From Fibrobacter sp. UBA1765 (lineage in GTDB: Bacteria; Fibrobacterota; Fibrobacteria; Fibrobacterales; Fibrobacteraceae): DNA of 25,344 nt. The position numbers and the translations under genes were made by a program. Each line of letters opens with the position of its first letter. The stretch's first letter is position 1. Shown piece by piece: positions 8,175 to 15,484 of this stretch. The notes below the pieces were generated by a model that was not told the DNA's origin, made no database searches, and was given only the letters and a program-made list of their open reading frames with translations. The stretch covers positions 1-25,344 of the forward strand of contig DCGZ01000123.1 of the NCBI GenBank assembly GCA_002314675.1, in the 5' to 3' direction.

Positions 8175-9860
8175 TTATTTGTTCCGATAATCCCTTAGCC
8201 TTAAAAGTGCCGCAGCAACTTCAGAAACCCTAGGGAGCGACATATCTTTCGACATGCCCTGCGGAATTCCACGGAAACCGACATTTTCAACCTTTTTAAA
8301 GCGATCAAGAATCATCTGCAGGCTAGGCGCTTCCTCGACATTCTGTAGCATGTTCAACAGCAGCATGCCTGCGCCAAGCCTCGACGCATTATCGACAAAG
8401 CCAGAAACGCCCGCAAGGTTCGCCGTCAAAAAGCCTATCTGGAGCACGCTCCCCTGAAGCTTGACCTTTACCTGGCGCTCAACGGCGGAGGTAGGCTTTA
8501 CGGAAGGCTTCAGTTCTTCTACAAATGCCGCAAAGTCGCGAGAATGTTCAGGAAGCGATACTTGCTCGACAGGCCGCGCGCATTCGCCATGCGACTTGCA
8601 AATTTCCCTGGCTCGCGCAGTAGCGCATTCCACCCTGTAGTTCGAAAGCAAAAGCACATTGTCTGCTACCTCCAGGTAATCACCGCAAGCGCCAGCGACA
8701 ATGACAAAGCTCAGGCCATTATTTGCCAGGCCCCTGATTCTATCAATCAACGGCACTAGAGGTTCGCGCTCGTCACCTACAAGTTCCCTTACGCGGCTAT
8801 CACGCACAAGAAAGTTCACCGCAGAGGCATCTTCGTCAATCAAAACGGTCCGTGCCCCAAATTCAACGGCTTCAAGCAGGTTTGCAGCCTCGCTTGTAGA
8901 GCCCGATGCAAAAGCCGTCGAAAAATCCGCAGTGCTCTTGCCGCCCGGCAACTCATGCACAAGCGCTGAAATATCTGTATGGCGAACGCTTCGGCCATCC
9001 TCGACACCCACACGAACAGCGGTCTCATCGACAACGACCCATTCACGGCCATCGCCTTCAACGTGCGGGTACACAGCCTTGCAAAGCGCAGAAAGGAGAG
9101 TCGACTTTCCATGGTAGGCGCCACCCGTAATCACGGTTACCCCACGTGCAATCCCCATGCCAACAACCTTCTTGCCGCATGCTTCAAGTTCAACCAAAAG
9201 CTCCGACGGAGACTCAAACGGTATCGCATTTTCAAGCGGCTTTTCAGAAATGCCGCTTTCGCGGGGCAGCACAGCGCCATTTGGCACAAAGGCCACAAGG
9301 CCCTTTTCACGAGCAGCTTCAAGCAGGGCTTCACGCATTTCCAAGTTCAGAATAGCGGCTTCAGCGCGTTTGACCTTGCCTGCATCTGCATAAAGCGCCG
9401 CGGTCAGCAAGTCGGGAAGCGTCGATGTCAAGATATCGGACAGGCGCTCCCCGTCGATCAGCCGCTTTTCGCCCGGCAGGTTCACCTGGAAGCTAGCCGA
9501 AATATTCCCGTTTTCAATCCAGAGGGCGTTCCTTACCAAAATTTCCTGGCCAGGGACAGGCATCAAGATATCAGCGTCCTTTTCTGGGTAACGCTCCAAG
9601 ACAATGCCAGAAAGTTCACGGTGCAAAAAATCGGATAGAGCCTTGCGGCGCGTAAACGTACCCAAGAGCTCAGACTTCCAGCCAAGCATGGCGAGCGGGG
9701 CCGTAACGACTGCTCTCGAAGGCGGTGCATACGGGTCTCCCTGGATGTGCAAAAATTCCAAGGTAAAGTCCCCAAAATCCCATTTTTTAGAAGAAAGCTG
9801 CTTATAAAGACCGTACGGCTTGCCCGTAATTTGGCGAATTTTCTGATAAAGTTCTTTCAT
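8175..9860 (-). CDS. Predicted ATPase of the ABC class (COG3044/ABC_ATPase type)
   Basis: This is a cytoplasmic P-loop protein of 561 residues matching the stand-alone 'predicted ATPase of the ABC class' family, which has no permease partner and no settled function. Walker A is GGAYHGKST at about residues 246-254. A Gly/Ser-rich signature-like stretch, FASGSTSEAANLLE, lies near 317-330, and Walker B is RTVLIDEDASAVN near 337-349. The N-terminal 230 residues carry the family's own domain (PYGLYKQL near 15, then PYAPPSR near 43). The start is supported by GGGG a few bases before the ATG at 9858-9860. The gene stands alone between the fibro-slime operon downstream and the divergent PEGA gene upstream, so context says little about its role. 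The family call is good and the biological function open. Confidence 0.88.
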   Translation of the reverse strand: MKELYQKIRQITGKPYGLYKQLSSKKWDFGDFTLEFLHIQGDPYAPPSRAVVTAPLAMLGWKSELLGTFTRRKALSDFLHRELSGIVLERYPEKDADILMPVPGQEILVRNALWIENGNISASFQVNLPGEKRLIDGERLSDILTSTLPDLLTAALYADAGKVKRAEAAILNLEMREALLEAAREKGLVAFVPNGAVLPRESGISEKPLENAIPFESPSELLVELEACGKKVVGMGIARGVTVITGGAYHGKSTLLSALCKAVYPHVEGDGREWVVVDETAVRVGVEDGRSVRHTDISALVHELPGGKSTADFSTAFASGSTSEAANLLEAVEFGARTVLIDEDASAVNFLVRDSRVRELVGDEREPLVPLIDRIRGLANNGLSFVIVAGACGDYLEVADNVLLLSNYRVECATARAREICKSHGECARPVEQVSLPEHSRDFAAFVEELKPSVKPTSAVERQVKVKLQGSVLQIGFLTANLAGVSGFVDNASRLGAGMLLLNMLQNVEEAPSLQMILDRFKKVENVGFRGIPQGMSKDMSLPRVSEVAAALLRLRDYRNK

Positions 9861-9915
9861 ACACCCCTAAATTAGCTAGAATGTGCGATAAATCAACGTT
9901 TTTTTTCAAAAATCT

Positions 9916-9943
9916 TTGTCTTTTTAGGCAAAATCTTTATATC
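9916..9943 (+). promoter_or_regulatory. Sigma-70-type promoter of the PEGA gene
   Basis: TTGTCT at 9916-9921 and TATATC at 9938-9943 are separated by 16 bp. This predicts a start near 9950 and a leader of about 35 bases that contains AGGAG (9969-9973). The same -10 hexamer, TATATC, appears at the hpf promoter. Confidence 0.5.
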
Positions 9944-9984
9944 TTAAGCACACAAAATTGCAATTATTAGGAGTCAACTGACTT

Positions 9985-10518
9985 ATGCGTAAATGTTTTT
10001 CCCTTTCTGCACTGCTCATTTTGTGCATGACTTTGCTCGCATTCGCTGAAGAACCACCACCGCGTGGTCAGTCTGCAGTAGTTAACATTACTACCAATCC
10101 TCCAGGAAGCCAGGTGTTCCTCGGTGGTGAAGACCTCGGCAAGAGCCCAATCACCAACCGCAGTGTGCAGTCCGGCCGCCAGACTCTCGTTGTCATTGAC
10201 CAGGGCTATGAACTTGTCAACCAGCGCGTAAACATTTGGCCGGGTAGCGACAAGCGCAACAACCTCGACTTCGGCACAACAATCCCTAAGGGCAGCATCA
10301 AGATTACAACTATCCCGGGCAAGTGCCAGATCTATATCGACGGCGACTTGGCAGACTATACCGACGGCGCTCCGCTTACCGTCAAGAGCCTCGATGCAGG
10401 CGACCACATGGTCCGTGCAGAATGCGGTGGCAAAAAGAATGGCGAAGCACTCGTAACCGTCAAGGGTGAAGAAACCGTTGAAGTTACAATCGACGCCTCC
10501 GGCAAGAAGAAGAAGTAA
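9985..10518 (+). CDS. Exported PEGA-domain protein
   Basis: This is a 177-residue exported protein. The signal peptide is MRKCFSLSALLILCMTLLAF, with likely cleavage just before EEPPP. Two PEGA-type repeats follow. The first, about 30-95, contains ITTNPPGSQVFLGGEDLGKS and ends in a hydrophobic strand. The second, about 100-168, contains ITTIPGKCQIYIDGDLADYT and SLDAGDHMVRAECGG. PEGA domains are small beta-sandwiches found in surface-layer and envelope proteins and in sensor parts of bacterial proteins, probably mediating protein or glycan contacts. The C-terminus is basic (GKKKK). AGGAG lies 11 bases before the ATG, slightly far but credible. The gene has its own promoter and terminator, so it is a single-gene unit. 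Domain call firm, role unknown. Confidence 0.87.
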   Translation: MRKCFSLSALLILCMTLLAFAEEPPPRGQSAVVNITTNPPGSQVFLGGEDLGKSPITNRSVQSGRQTLVVIDQGYELVNQRVNIWPGSDKRNNLDFGTTIPKGSIKITTIPGKCQIYIDGDLADYTDGAPLTVKSLDAGDHMVRAECGGKKNGEALVTVKGEETVEVTIDASGKKKK

Positions 10519-10540
10519 GAGTTTCATTTCTCCTCCTAGG

Positions 10541-10571
10541 GAAAGCCCGCCTTTGGCGGGCTTTCTTTTTT
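10541..10571 (+). terminator. Intrinsic terminator after the PEGA gene
   Basis: A perfect 11-bp stem, GAAAGCCCGCC (10541-10551) with GGCGGGCTTTC (10555-10565), encloses a TTT loop and is followed by six T's. It isolates the PEGA gene from the lpt cluster. Confidence 0.93.
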
Positions 10572-10615
10572 CACTTTTTTAAAAGATTTTTCTTTCCTTT
10601 ATTCATTTATATTTA

Positions 10616-10621
10616 TATAAT
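10616..10621 (+). promoter_or_regulatory. Possible -10 box before lptC
   Basis: A consensus TATAAT lies in the A/T-rich stretch before lptC, with an overlapping TATATT at 10608-10613. No convincing -35 box is visible. Use of TATAAT would leave almost no leader before the ATG at 10630, while TATATT would leave about ten bases including the AAGG ribosome-binding sequence. Confidence 0.3.
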
Positions 10622-10629
10622 TAAGGCAA

Positions 10630-11226
10630 ATGGCACGGGATTTGCTTAGATACTTGAAAATTGCAACAGCGACGCTTCTCTTGGGCGCTGCCATTTGTTC
10701 CTGTACCAAAATCGAAGACAATTCCGAATGGGACCCCAAGGAACGCCCCGGAATGCTCTTTAACGATACGACGCTCCTTGATTTCTACGACAACGGCGTC
10801 CTTTCGTGGCGATTAAAGACGGCTTACCTTGAACGCTGGGACAAGAGTGAAAAAATCTTTGTCCGGCCGATCTTTGTAGACATTTACGACTCCCTTGGAG
10901 CGCATGCCGCATTCCTGAGGGCAGATTCCGGGACACTCGATTCAAAGCTCACCTACGTGTACGCTTACGGCCATGTCTACGCTATCACGCCAAAGGGCGC
11001 TTCTGTTCGTGCAGACTCCCTTTTGTGGCACAAGCGCGATAACCTCGTAAAAACCGACAGCCCTGTACGAGTCGTTAGCGAAGACGGCGACGTATTGCAG
11101 GGCACGGGCTTCCGCAGCGACGCCAAGATGGACAACTGGCAGATCCTTTCGAACATTACGGGCATATTCCAGGACGCCGCAAGGCGCTTGAAGGAAGAAG
11201 ACAAAAAGCAGGCGCCAAAGCTATGA
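10630..11226 (+). CDS. lptC: LPS export system protein LptC
   Basis: LptC is the bitopic periplasmic component that passes lipopolysaccharide from the LptB2FG extractor to LptA. At 198 residues it is about the family length. It has an N-terminal hydrophobic segment ending in ICSC near residue 24, which could make it a lipoprotein rather than a simple anchored protein. The beta-jellyroll strands typical of LptC/OstA follow: GMLFNDTTLLDFYDNGVLSW near residues 40-60, and repeats around AFLRADSGTLD, YVYAYGHVYAI and VRADSLLWHK. AAGG precedes the ATG by a few bases. The stop overlaps the next start (ATGA, 11223-11226), so translation is coupled to the LptA-like gene. A sigma-54 promoter-like sequence spans the start codon. 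The assignment rests on both fold motifs and gene order. Confidence 0.88.
   Translation: MARDLLRYLKIATATLLLGAAICSCTKIEDNSEWDPKERPGMLFNDTTLLDFYDNGVLSWRLKTAYLERWDKSEKIFVRPIFVDIYDSLGAHAAFLRADSGTLDSKLTYVYAYGHVYAITPKGASVRADSLLWHKRDNLVKTDSPVRVVSEDGDVLQGTGFRSDAKMDNWQILSNITGIFQDAARRLKEEDKKQAPKL
10631..10646 (+). promoter_or_regulatory. Sigma-54 (-24/-12) promoter-like sequence across the lptC start
   Basis: TGGCACG (10631-10637), four bases, then TTGCT (10642-10646) matches the complete core of the sigma-54 consensus TGGCACG-N4-TTGCW. The GG and GC dinucleotides are exactly 10 bases apart. A start near 10657 would fall inside the lptC frame. The site also encodes the first LptC residues, so a chance match is possible. 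rpoN lies three genes downstream in the same direction. No enhancer site is recognisable. Confidence 0.45.
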
Positions 11227-12827
11227 GAATTCTACTTGCAATATGCCTGCTAGCAGTTTCGCTGTTTGCGCAAACCAAGCCATTAATCATGAAGCACGCC
11301 GACAGTCTTTCCGTGTCTCGAAAAACGGGCTACATGCTTCTTAAGGGCAACGTGCACTTTATTCACGACAAGGTGCAGTTCAAGACCATGCGCGCCTCGT
11401 GGAACAGGAATTCCGACATCGTGCAATGCGACGAGATGTTTCTTTTCACGCACCCGGATGGCTATATCAAGGCTCGTTCCGGCGTTTATCAAAAGGCTAT
11501 CGACTACGCCTCTGCAACCGGGAACGTAGAAGCGGCCGACTCCGCAAAAACATACGCCTTCTGGGGCGAACGCTTGCAGTACGATCGCAAGAACGGCGTA
11601 ATTACAGTACCTACAAAACCCTTGCTCCACTACTACACAAAGGACAAGGAAGAAAAAATTGACACCATCACGGTAATTGCAGGGCAAATCATATACCGCG
11701 AAAAAGATGAATATGCCGAAGCGGAACGAAACGTCAAGGTGACAAACTCCTCCCGCACATACGCATTCTTTGGAGACAAGCTGCAGTACGATCGCAAAGA
11801 CAGTATTCTTAAAATGCCAAGGAACCCGATTCTCCAGCAATTTACAGTAGATTCAAAGGGGAAAAAGGACACGATTACCGTAAAGGCCGACAGCATAACA
11901 TTCTACCAGGATCGCGAATTTGCCGAAGCATTCGGCCATGTGCAAATTATACAGTCTACAATGACTGTCACCTGCGACACCGGATACCTCGATAAAAAGA
12001 ATTCCTGGATCTCCATGACGGGCCATCCAAAGTGCCTGCTCGAAAACCACGAACTTTCGGGCGACTCCATTTTCATGAAGCTTACGCCAGACAGTAAAAA
12101 TCTTGAGTCCGCTCTTGTCATTAGAAATGCACACGGCATACAGAAGGAACCTCCAAAGGGAACTAAGGTGGGCAACCATACAGAGGCGTTCGGAGACACG
12201 CTCTATGCGGAGTTTGACGGGCAAAAGCTAAAGCGCCTGTATGTAAACCTAAACGCCCACGGATTCTTTTACGAAGACGATCTTCCCGACTACCAGAACC
12301 TGATGGAAGGTACAAGGCTTGACTTGACCTTTGAAGACGGAAAAATGAAACTTGCAACAATTTCCGGTTCTGCACAAAGCACGTATTTCTACGTAAAGCC
12401 CGACCGTACCGTTTCGGGCAAGAACCTCGCCTCCGGCGATTCCATTACGCTTTCGTTCGACCCCAAAAAGAATGTCGTAAAAAAACTCAAGGTACGAGGT
12501 GCCTCATCGCCAGCGAGCGGTCGCTACATTGACCTGGAACGTAGCCGCATGCGAAACATGCAAAAGGATTCCACAAAGGCAGACAGTGCCCAGGTAGAAG
12601 GCTCCAGGGCAGACTCCGCTAAAGCAGAATTCTTCAAAACCGATTTTACAAAAGAAGCTGTCAAAGATTCCAGCAATAAAGCAGGCAAGGCCGCAGAAAG
12701 CAAGGCCGACAAAAAATCAGCAAGGCAAAGTGGATTTTTTCAATTAAAGAAAATGAAGGCCAAGGAAAAAGAAATGCGGAAAAAGGAGGCTACCGATGGA
12801 AAATCTGGTACAGACAATCCGAACTGA
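11223..12827 (+). CDS. lptA: Enlarged LptA/OstA-like periplasmic LPS transport protein
   Basis: The protein starts with a signal peptide, MRILLAICLLAVSLFA, and lies between lptC and lptB, where LptA belongs. OstA-type beta strands recur throughout (LLKGNVHFIHD, ASATGNVEAADSAKTYAFWG, YAEAERNVKV). It is 534 residues long, against roughly 180-200 for a typical LptA. An internal tandem duplication is obvious: TYAFWGERLQYDRKNG at 110-125 and TYAFFGDKLQYDRKDS at 179-194 each lead to a KIDTIT- or KKDTIT-containing strand and a YAEAE- or FAEAF-containing strand, with a period of 69 residues. The last 95 residues are Ala/Ser/Lys-rich, charged and probably disordered. It overlaps lptC by 4 bp and lptB by 32 bp. 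It may form a longer periplasmic bridge by itself, by inference. An LptD N-terminal-like relative without the barrel is an alternative reading. Confidence 0.82.
   Translation: MRILLAICLLAVSLFAQTKPLIMKHADSLSVSRKTGYMLLKGNVHFIHDKVQFKTMRASWNRNSDIVQCDEMFLFTHPDGYIKARSGVYQKAIDYASATGNVEAADSAKTYAFWGERLQYDRKNGVITVPTKPLLHYYTKDKEEKIDTITVIAGQIIYREKDEYAEAERNVKVTNSSRTYAFFGDKLQYDRKDSILKMPRNPILQQFTVDSKGKKDTITVKADSITFYQDREFAEAFGHVQIIQSTMTVTCDTGYLDKKNSWISMTGHPKCLLENHELSGDSIFMKLTPDSKNLESALVIRNAHGIQKEPPKGTKVGNHTEAFGDTLYAEFDGQKLKRLYVNLNAHGFFYEDDLPDYQNLMEGTRLDLTFEDGKMKLATISGSAQSTYFYVKPDRTVSGKNLASGDSITLSFDPKKNVVKKLKVRGASSPASGRYIDLERSRMRNMQKDSTKADSAQVEGSRADSAKAEFFKTDFTKEAVKDSSNKAGKAAESKADKKSARQSGFFQLKKMKAKEKEMRKKEATDGKSGTDNPN
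12784..12789 (+). promoter_or_regulatory. Strong ribosome-binding site for lptB inside the lptA gene
   Basis: A full AGGAGG lies six bases before the lptB ATG at 12796 and within the coding sequence of the preceding gene. It fixes the start and shows that lptB is translated from a 32-bp overlap. Confidence 0.88.
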
Positions 12828-13533
12828 AAACCTTTGCAAGTTCTACGGCGGCAGACAAGTCGTAAACAATGTTTCCGTTAGCGTTTCTCAAGGCGAAATT
12901 GTAGGCCTCCTAGGCCCTAACGGTGCCGGCAAGACAACGACATTCTACATGATCGTAGGCGTTGTGCGTGCCGACCGTGGCCACATTTTTTTGGACAATG
13001 TCGAAATGACAGAAAAGCCTATGTACAAGCGCGCTCGCCTTGGAGTGGGCTACCTTCCACAAGAAGCTTCCATCTTCAGAAAGCTAACAGTCGAAGACAA
13101 CATCATGGCAATCCTTGAAACCCAAGGATTAAAGCGTGCCGCCCGCAAGGAACGCCTGGAGCAGCTCCTTGAAGAATTCAAGATCACGCACATTCGAAAG
13201 ACAAAGTCATTCAGCTGTTCCGGTGGAGAACGCAGGCGACTTGAAATTGCAAGGGCGCTTGCATCAAACCCATCGTTTCTTTTGCTCGATGAACCTTTTG
13301 CTGGCATCGACCCGATTGCAGTCGCAGACATTCAATCCATTATCTCGGACTTGCGCAAAAAAGGCATGGGCATTCTGATTACAGACCACAATGTGCGTGA
13401 AACACTTTCCATTACCGACCGTGCATACATCATGTACAAGAGCCAGGTACTCACGGAAGGCACATCGGAATACCTTGCAAACGACCCAGAGGCAAAACGC
13501 ATTTACCTTGGCGAATCCTTCAGGCTTGACTAA
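12796..13533 (+). CDS. lptB: LPS export ABC transporter ATPase LptB
   Basis: LptB is the cytoplasmic ATPase dimer that powers LPS extraction from the inner membrane. All ABC motifs are intact in 245 residues: Walker A GPNGAGKTT (40-48), Q-loop GYLPQEASIFRKL (about 82-94), signature CSGGERRRLEIARAL (about 139-153), Walker B FLLLDEPFAGIDP (about 158-170) and switch His in LITDHNVRETL (about 194-204). The Q-loop and signature wording is nearly that of E. coli LptB, which separates it from general ABC ATPases. The partner permeases LptF and LptG are not in the window. The gene is followed after 33 bp by rpoN with no terminator between them. Confidence 0.96.
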   Translation: MENLVQTIRTENLCKFYGGRQVVNNVSVSVSQGEIVGLLGPNGAGKTTTFYMIVGVVRADRGHIFLDNVEMTEKPMYKRARLGVGYLPQEASIFRKLTVEDNIMAILETQGLKRAARKERLEQLLEEFKITHIRKTKSFSCSGGERRRLEIARALASNPSFLLLDEPFAGIDPIAVADIQSIISDLRKKGMGILITDHNVRETLSITDRAYIMYKSQVLTEGTSEYLANDPEAKRIYLGESFRLD

Positions 13534-13566
13534 CTAGGCAAAAACGATTTTTAAGACGGGTAAACT

Positions 13567-15078
13567 ATGAACATGCAACTCGGAATGAACGCAAAGCTCG
13601 AGCAGAACATGTCTCCGCAAATGCTGCAATCCATTGCAGTATTGCAAATGACAACCCAGGAACTCGAACTTGCCGTAAAGCAGGAAATCAACGAGAACCC
13701 TCTGCTTGAAATTATCGATGACGAAAGCTACGACACCGAAGAATACCAGGAGCCTAGCTACCGCGAAAGCGATGATTCCGACAATGCAGAAGCGGGCATG
13801 CTAGAAAGCCATTCAGAAGACATCAACTGGGATGAATATTTTAAGGAAGGCTTCGGCGACTATGAAAGGCCAATCAAGGACCTGAACCAGCCAGACCCCG
13901 AAGAAATGGAATGGAGAAACCAGACAAAGTCAAGTCTCAACCTGCAAGACAAGCTTTTGGAACAGCTCCGCGACTGGAAGCGCCCACAAAAAATCATGGA
14001 CCTTGTCACATACCTGATCGACAGCCTTGATGACAAGGGCTACCTGCAAAGCAGCTCGCAAGCAAACATTGTCGGTCAGGAAGAAACGGAAAAATCGCCG
14101 GAGATTCTTGAAATCGAAGAAATCATTGAAGGTAAATTGGAACTTGAAAATTCCTCGTACAATGTGCAGGAGGCATTCCATGTACTGCAGTCACTTTCGC
14201 CTCGCGGCATCGGGGCCCGCAACTTGCGCGAATGTCTATTAATCCAGGCATATTCAATCCCGGACTTTTCTCCACTTGCAATAAAGATCCTTGAAAACTG
14301 CTTCGAAGATCTAAAGGCCCTGCGCTATTCTGCAATTGCAAAAACACTAAAGGTTTCTACAGAAGACATCCAGGCTGCTGTCCGCAAGCTTTCCATTTTA
14401 TCTCCGCATCCGGGCTACCTGATTAACGACACGCCAGTTTCATACATTTCTCCCGATCTTGAAATAGTCGAAGAAAAGTCTGGTGAATACAGGGCCGTAC
14501 TAAAGCGAGAATCCAGGTTTTCGAATAAGTTGAAAATCAACCAAACTTACAAGCAGTTGATGAACGACTCCCACACCAACAAGGAGACCCGCGACTTTAT
14601 CAAGGAACGCCTGAACAAGGCGAACATGTTCATTTCGAACATTTCTCACCGTGAATCTACACTTGAACGCGTAATGAACGCTATCATAAAGCGGCAGCCG
14701 GACTTCTTTAGGCTTGGACCAGACCATTTGCGCCCAATGGTTCAACAGGAAATTGCCGATATGCTTGACTTGAAGAACGTAAGTTCCGTCAGCCGCACCG
14801 TAAACGGCAAGTTCGTAGAAACAAAGTTCGGCGTTTTCGAACTGCGCAGCTTCTTTACAAACGCCGTTACCCAAGAAACAGGCGAAGACCTTAGCCAGCA
14901 AAAGATTTTAAACGCCCTTAAGGCCTTGATTGATGCAGAAAACAAATCAAAGCCTCTTTCTGACGATGCCCTTGCAAAGGAACTAGAAAAGCAAGGCATT
15001 ACAATCGCCCGCCGCACGGTAGCAAAATACCGCGAAGAAAAACTCGGAATACTTTCTGCAAAATTCAGAAAGCAATAA
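13567..15078 (+). CDS. rpoN: RNA polymerase sigma-54 factor RpoN
   Basis: RpoN directs RNA polymerase to -24/-12 promoters and needs AAA+ enhancer-binding activators to open them. Region I is evident at the N-terminus (MNMQLGMNAKLEQNMSPQML and QEINENPLLEI). An acidic region II spans about residues 55-110, and the core-binding domain includes LSPRGIGARNLRECLLIQA near 210-228. The C-terminal DNA-binding part ends with the canonical RpoN box ARRTVAKYRE at 481-490. The length of 503 residues is normal. No enhancer-binding activator is encoded in this window. The gene follows lptB as in proteobacteria, and a repeat-bearing spacer separates it from hpf. Confidence 0.97.
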   Translation: MNMQLGMNAKLEQNMSPQMLQSIAVLQMTTQELELAVKQEINENPLLEIIDDESYDTEEYQEPSYRESDDSDNAEAGMLESHSEDINWDEYFKEGFGDYERPIKDLNQPDPEEMEWRNQTKSSLNLQDKLLEQLRDWKRPQKIMDLVTYLIDSLDDKGYLQSSSQANIVGQEETEKSPEILEIEEIIEGKLELENSSYNVQEAFHVLQSLSPRGIGARNLRECLLIQAYSIPDFSPLAIKILENCFEDLKALRYSAIAKTLKVSTEDIQAAVRKLSILSPHPGYLINDTPVSYISPDLEIVEEKSGEYRAVLKRESRFSNKLKINQTYKQLMNDSHTNKETRDFIKERLNKANMFISNISHRESTLERVMNAIIKRQPDFFRLGPDHLRPMVQQEIADMLDLKNVSSVSRTVNGKFVETKFGVFELRSFFTNAVTQETGEDLSQQKILNALKALIDAENKSKPLSDDALAKELEKQGITIARRTVAKYREEKLGILSAKFRKQ

Positions 15079-15098
15079 GCGTGGTTAGACGAGAGAAC

Positions 15099-15111
15099 GG
15101 GCCTTTGGCCC
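15099..15111 (+). repeat. Short hairpin flanked by GACGAGA direct repeats
   Basis: GGGCC and GGCCC pair around TTT. GACGAGA occurs on both sides (15088-15094 and 15116-15122) in the same orientation. Confidence 0.6.
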
Positions 15112-15125
15112 TACAGACGAGAATA

Positions 15126-15151
15126 GATAGGATATAGGATATAGGATATAG
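15126..15151 (+). repeat. 7-bp tandem repeat GATATAG
   Basis: Three perfect GATATAG units (15131-15137, 15138-15144, 15145-15151) follow a partial GATAG at 15126-15130. Confidence 0.85.
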
Positions 15152-15262
15152 GGACTAGTGAATTTTTGATTCAGTGTTTCTGGATGGCCGCGTTTCGCTT
15201 GCAAAGACATGATAAATTACACTTTCTGCCGACAGCCGACCGACTACAAAACAACACCTCTA

Positions 15263-15297
15263 GGCGCGTAAGCGCCGACCTCACTCCTCAAAGTGAG
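15263..15297. repeat. Two adjacent hairpins, REP-like
   Basis: GGCGC (15263-15267) pairs with GCGCC (15272-15276) across GTAA. CTCACT (15280-15285) pairs with AGTGAG (15292-15297) across six bases. Adjacent hairpins of this kind resemble dispersed REP-type intergenic elements, but I cannot show further copies from this window. Confidence 0.5.
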
Positions 15298-15318
15298 CGC
15301 AGCGAACGACCCAACATC

Positions 15319-15346
15319 CATCTTCCATCTTCCATCTTCCGTCTTC
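15319..15346 (+). repeat. 7-bp tandem repeat CATCTTC
   Basis: Three perfect CATCTTC units (15319-15339) are followed by one variant, CGTCTTC (15340-15346). Confidence 0.85.
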
Positions 15347-15404
15347 TAACTCCTACACTCTGCCCACTTAAATTCCATACAAAGAAAAAAAGTTAAAAAA
15401 ACCT

Positions 15405-15433
15405 TTGCTTTTTACAAAAAATTAGAGTATATC
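15405..15433 (+). promoter_or_regulatory. Sigma-70-type promoter of hpf
   Basis: TTGCTT (15405-15410) and TATATC (15428-15433) are separated by 17 bp that include an A-tract. Transcription would begin near 15440, giving a leader of about 45 bases with a 10-bp palindrome GGGAATTCCC at 15446-15455 and an AGAGG ribosome-binding site. Confidence 0.5.
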
Positions 15434-15484
15434 ATAGGTGTAGCTGGGAATTCCCCCACGCATAACATTTAAGAGGATATAGTC

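Larger units (their letters stand above)
15079..15404. other. Repeat-bearing intergenic spacer between rpoN and hpf
   Basis: This stretch has no credible gene. In order it holds: a GACGAGA direct repeat (15088-15094, 15116-15122) flanking a GGGCC-TTT-GGCCC hairpin; a GATATAG tandem array; a GGCGC-GTAA-GCGCC hairpin (15263-15276); a CTCACT/AGTGAG hairpin (15280-15297); and a CATCTTC tandem array. The hairpin after rpoN has no T-tract and is a poor terminator. The low-complexity style is unlike the compact spacers elsewhere in the window and suggests accumulated repeats or remnants of an element. Confidence 0.7.

Noticed and set aside
8979..9638. Plus-strand open frame (219 codons) opposite the ABC-class ATPase
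   Set aside because: It overlaps the Walker A region on the other strand and has no recognisable protein features or ribosome-binding site.
9967..10527. Minus-strand open frame (186 codons) opposite the PEGA gene
   Set aside because: The plus strand has promoter, Shine-Dalgarno, signal peptide, two PEGA repeats and terminator; the antisense frame has none.
15126..15346. CRISPR array
   Set aside because: The repeats are 7-bp head-to-tail units without spacers, and no cas gene is present.
15166..15396. Open frame of 76 codons in the rpoN-hpf spacer
   Set aside because: It runs through hairpins and the CATCTTC array, has no Shine-Dalgarno sequence and encodes low-complexity text unlike a protein domain.
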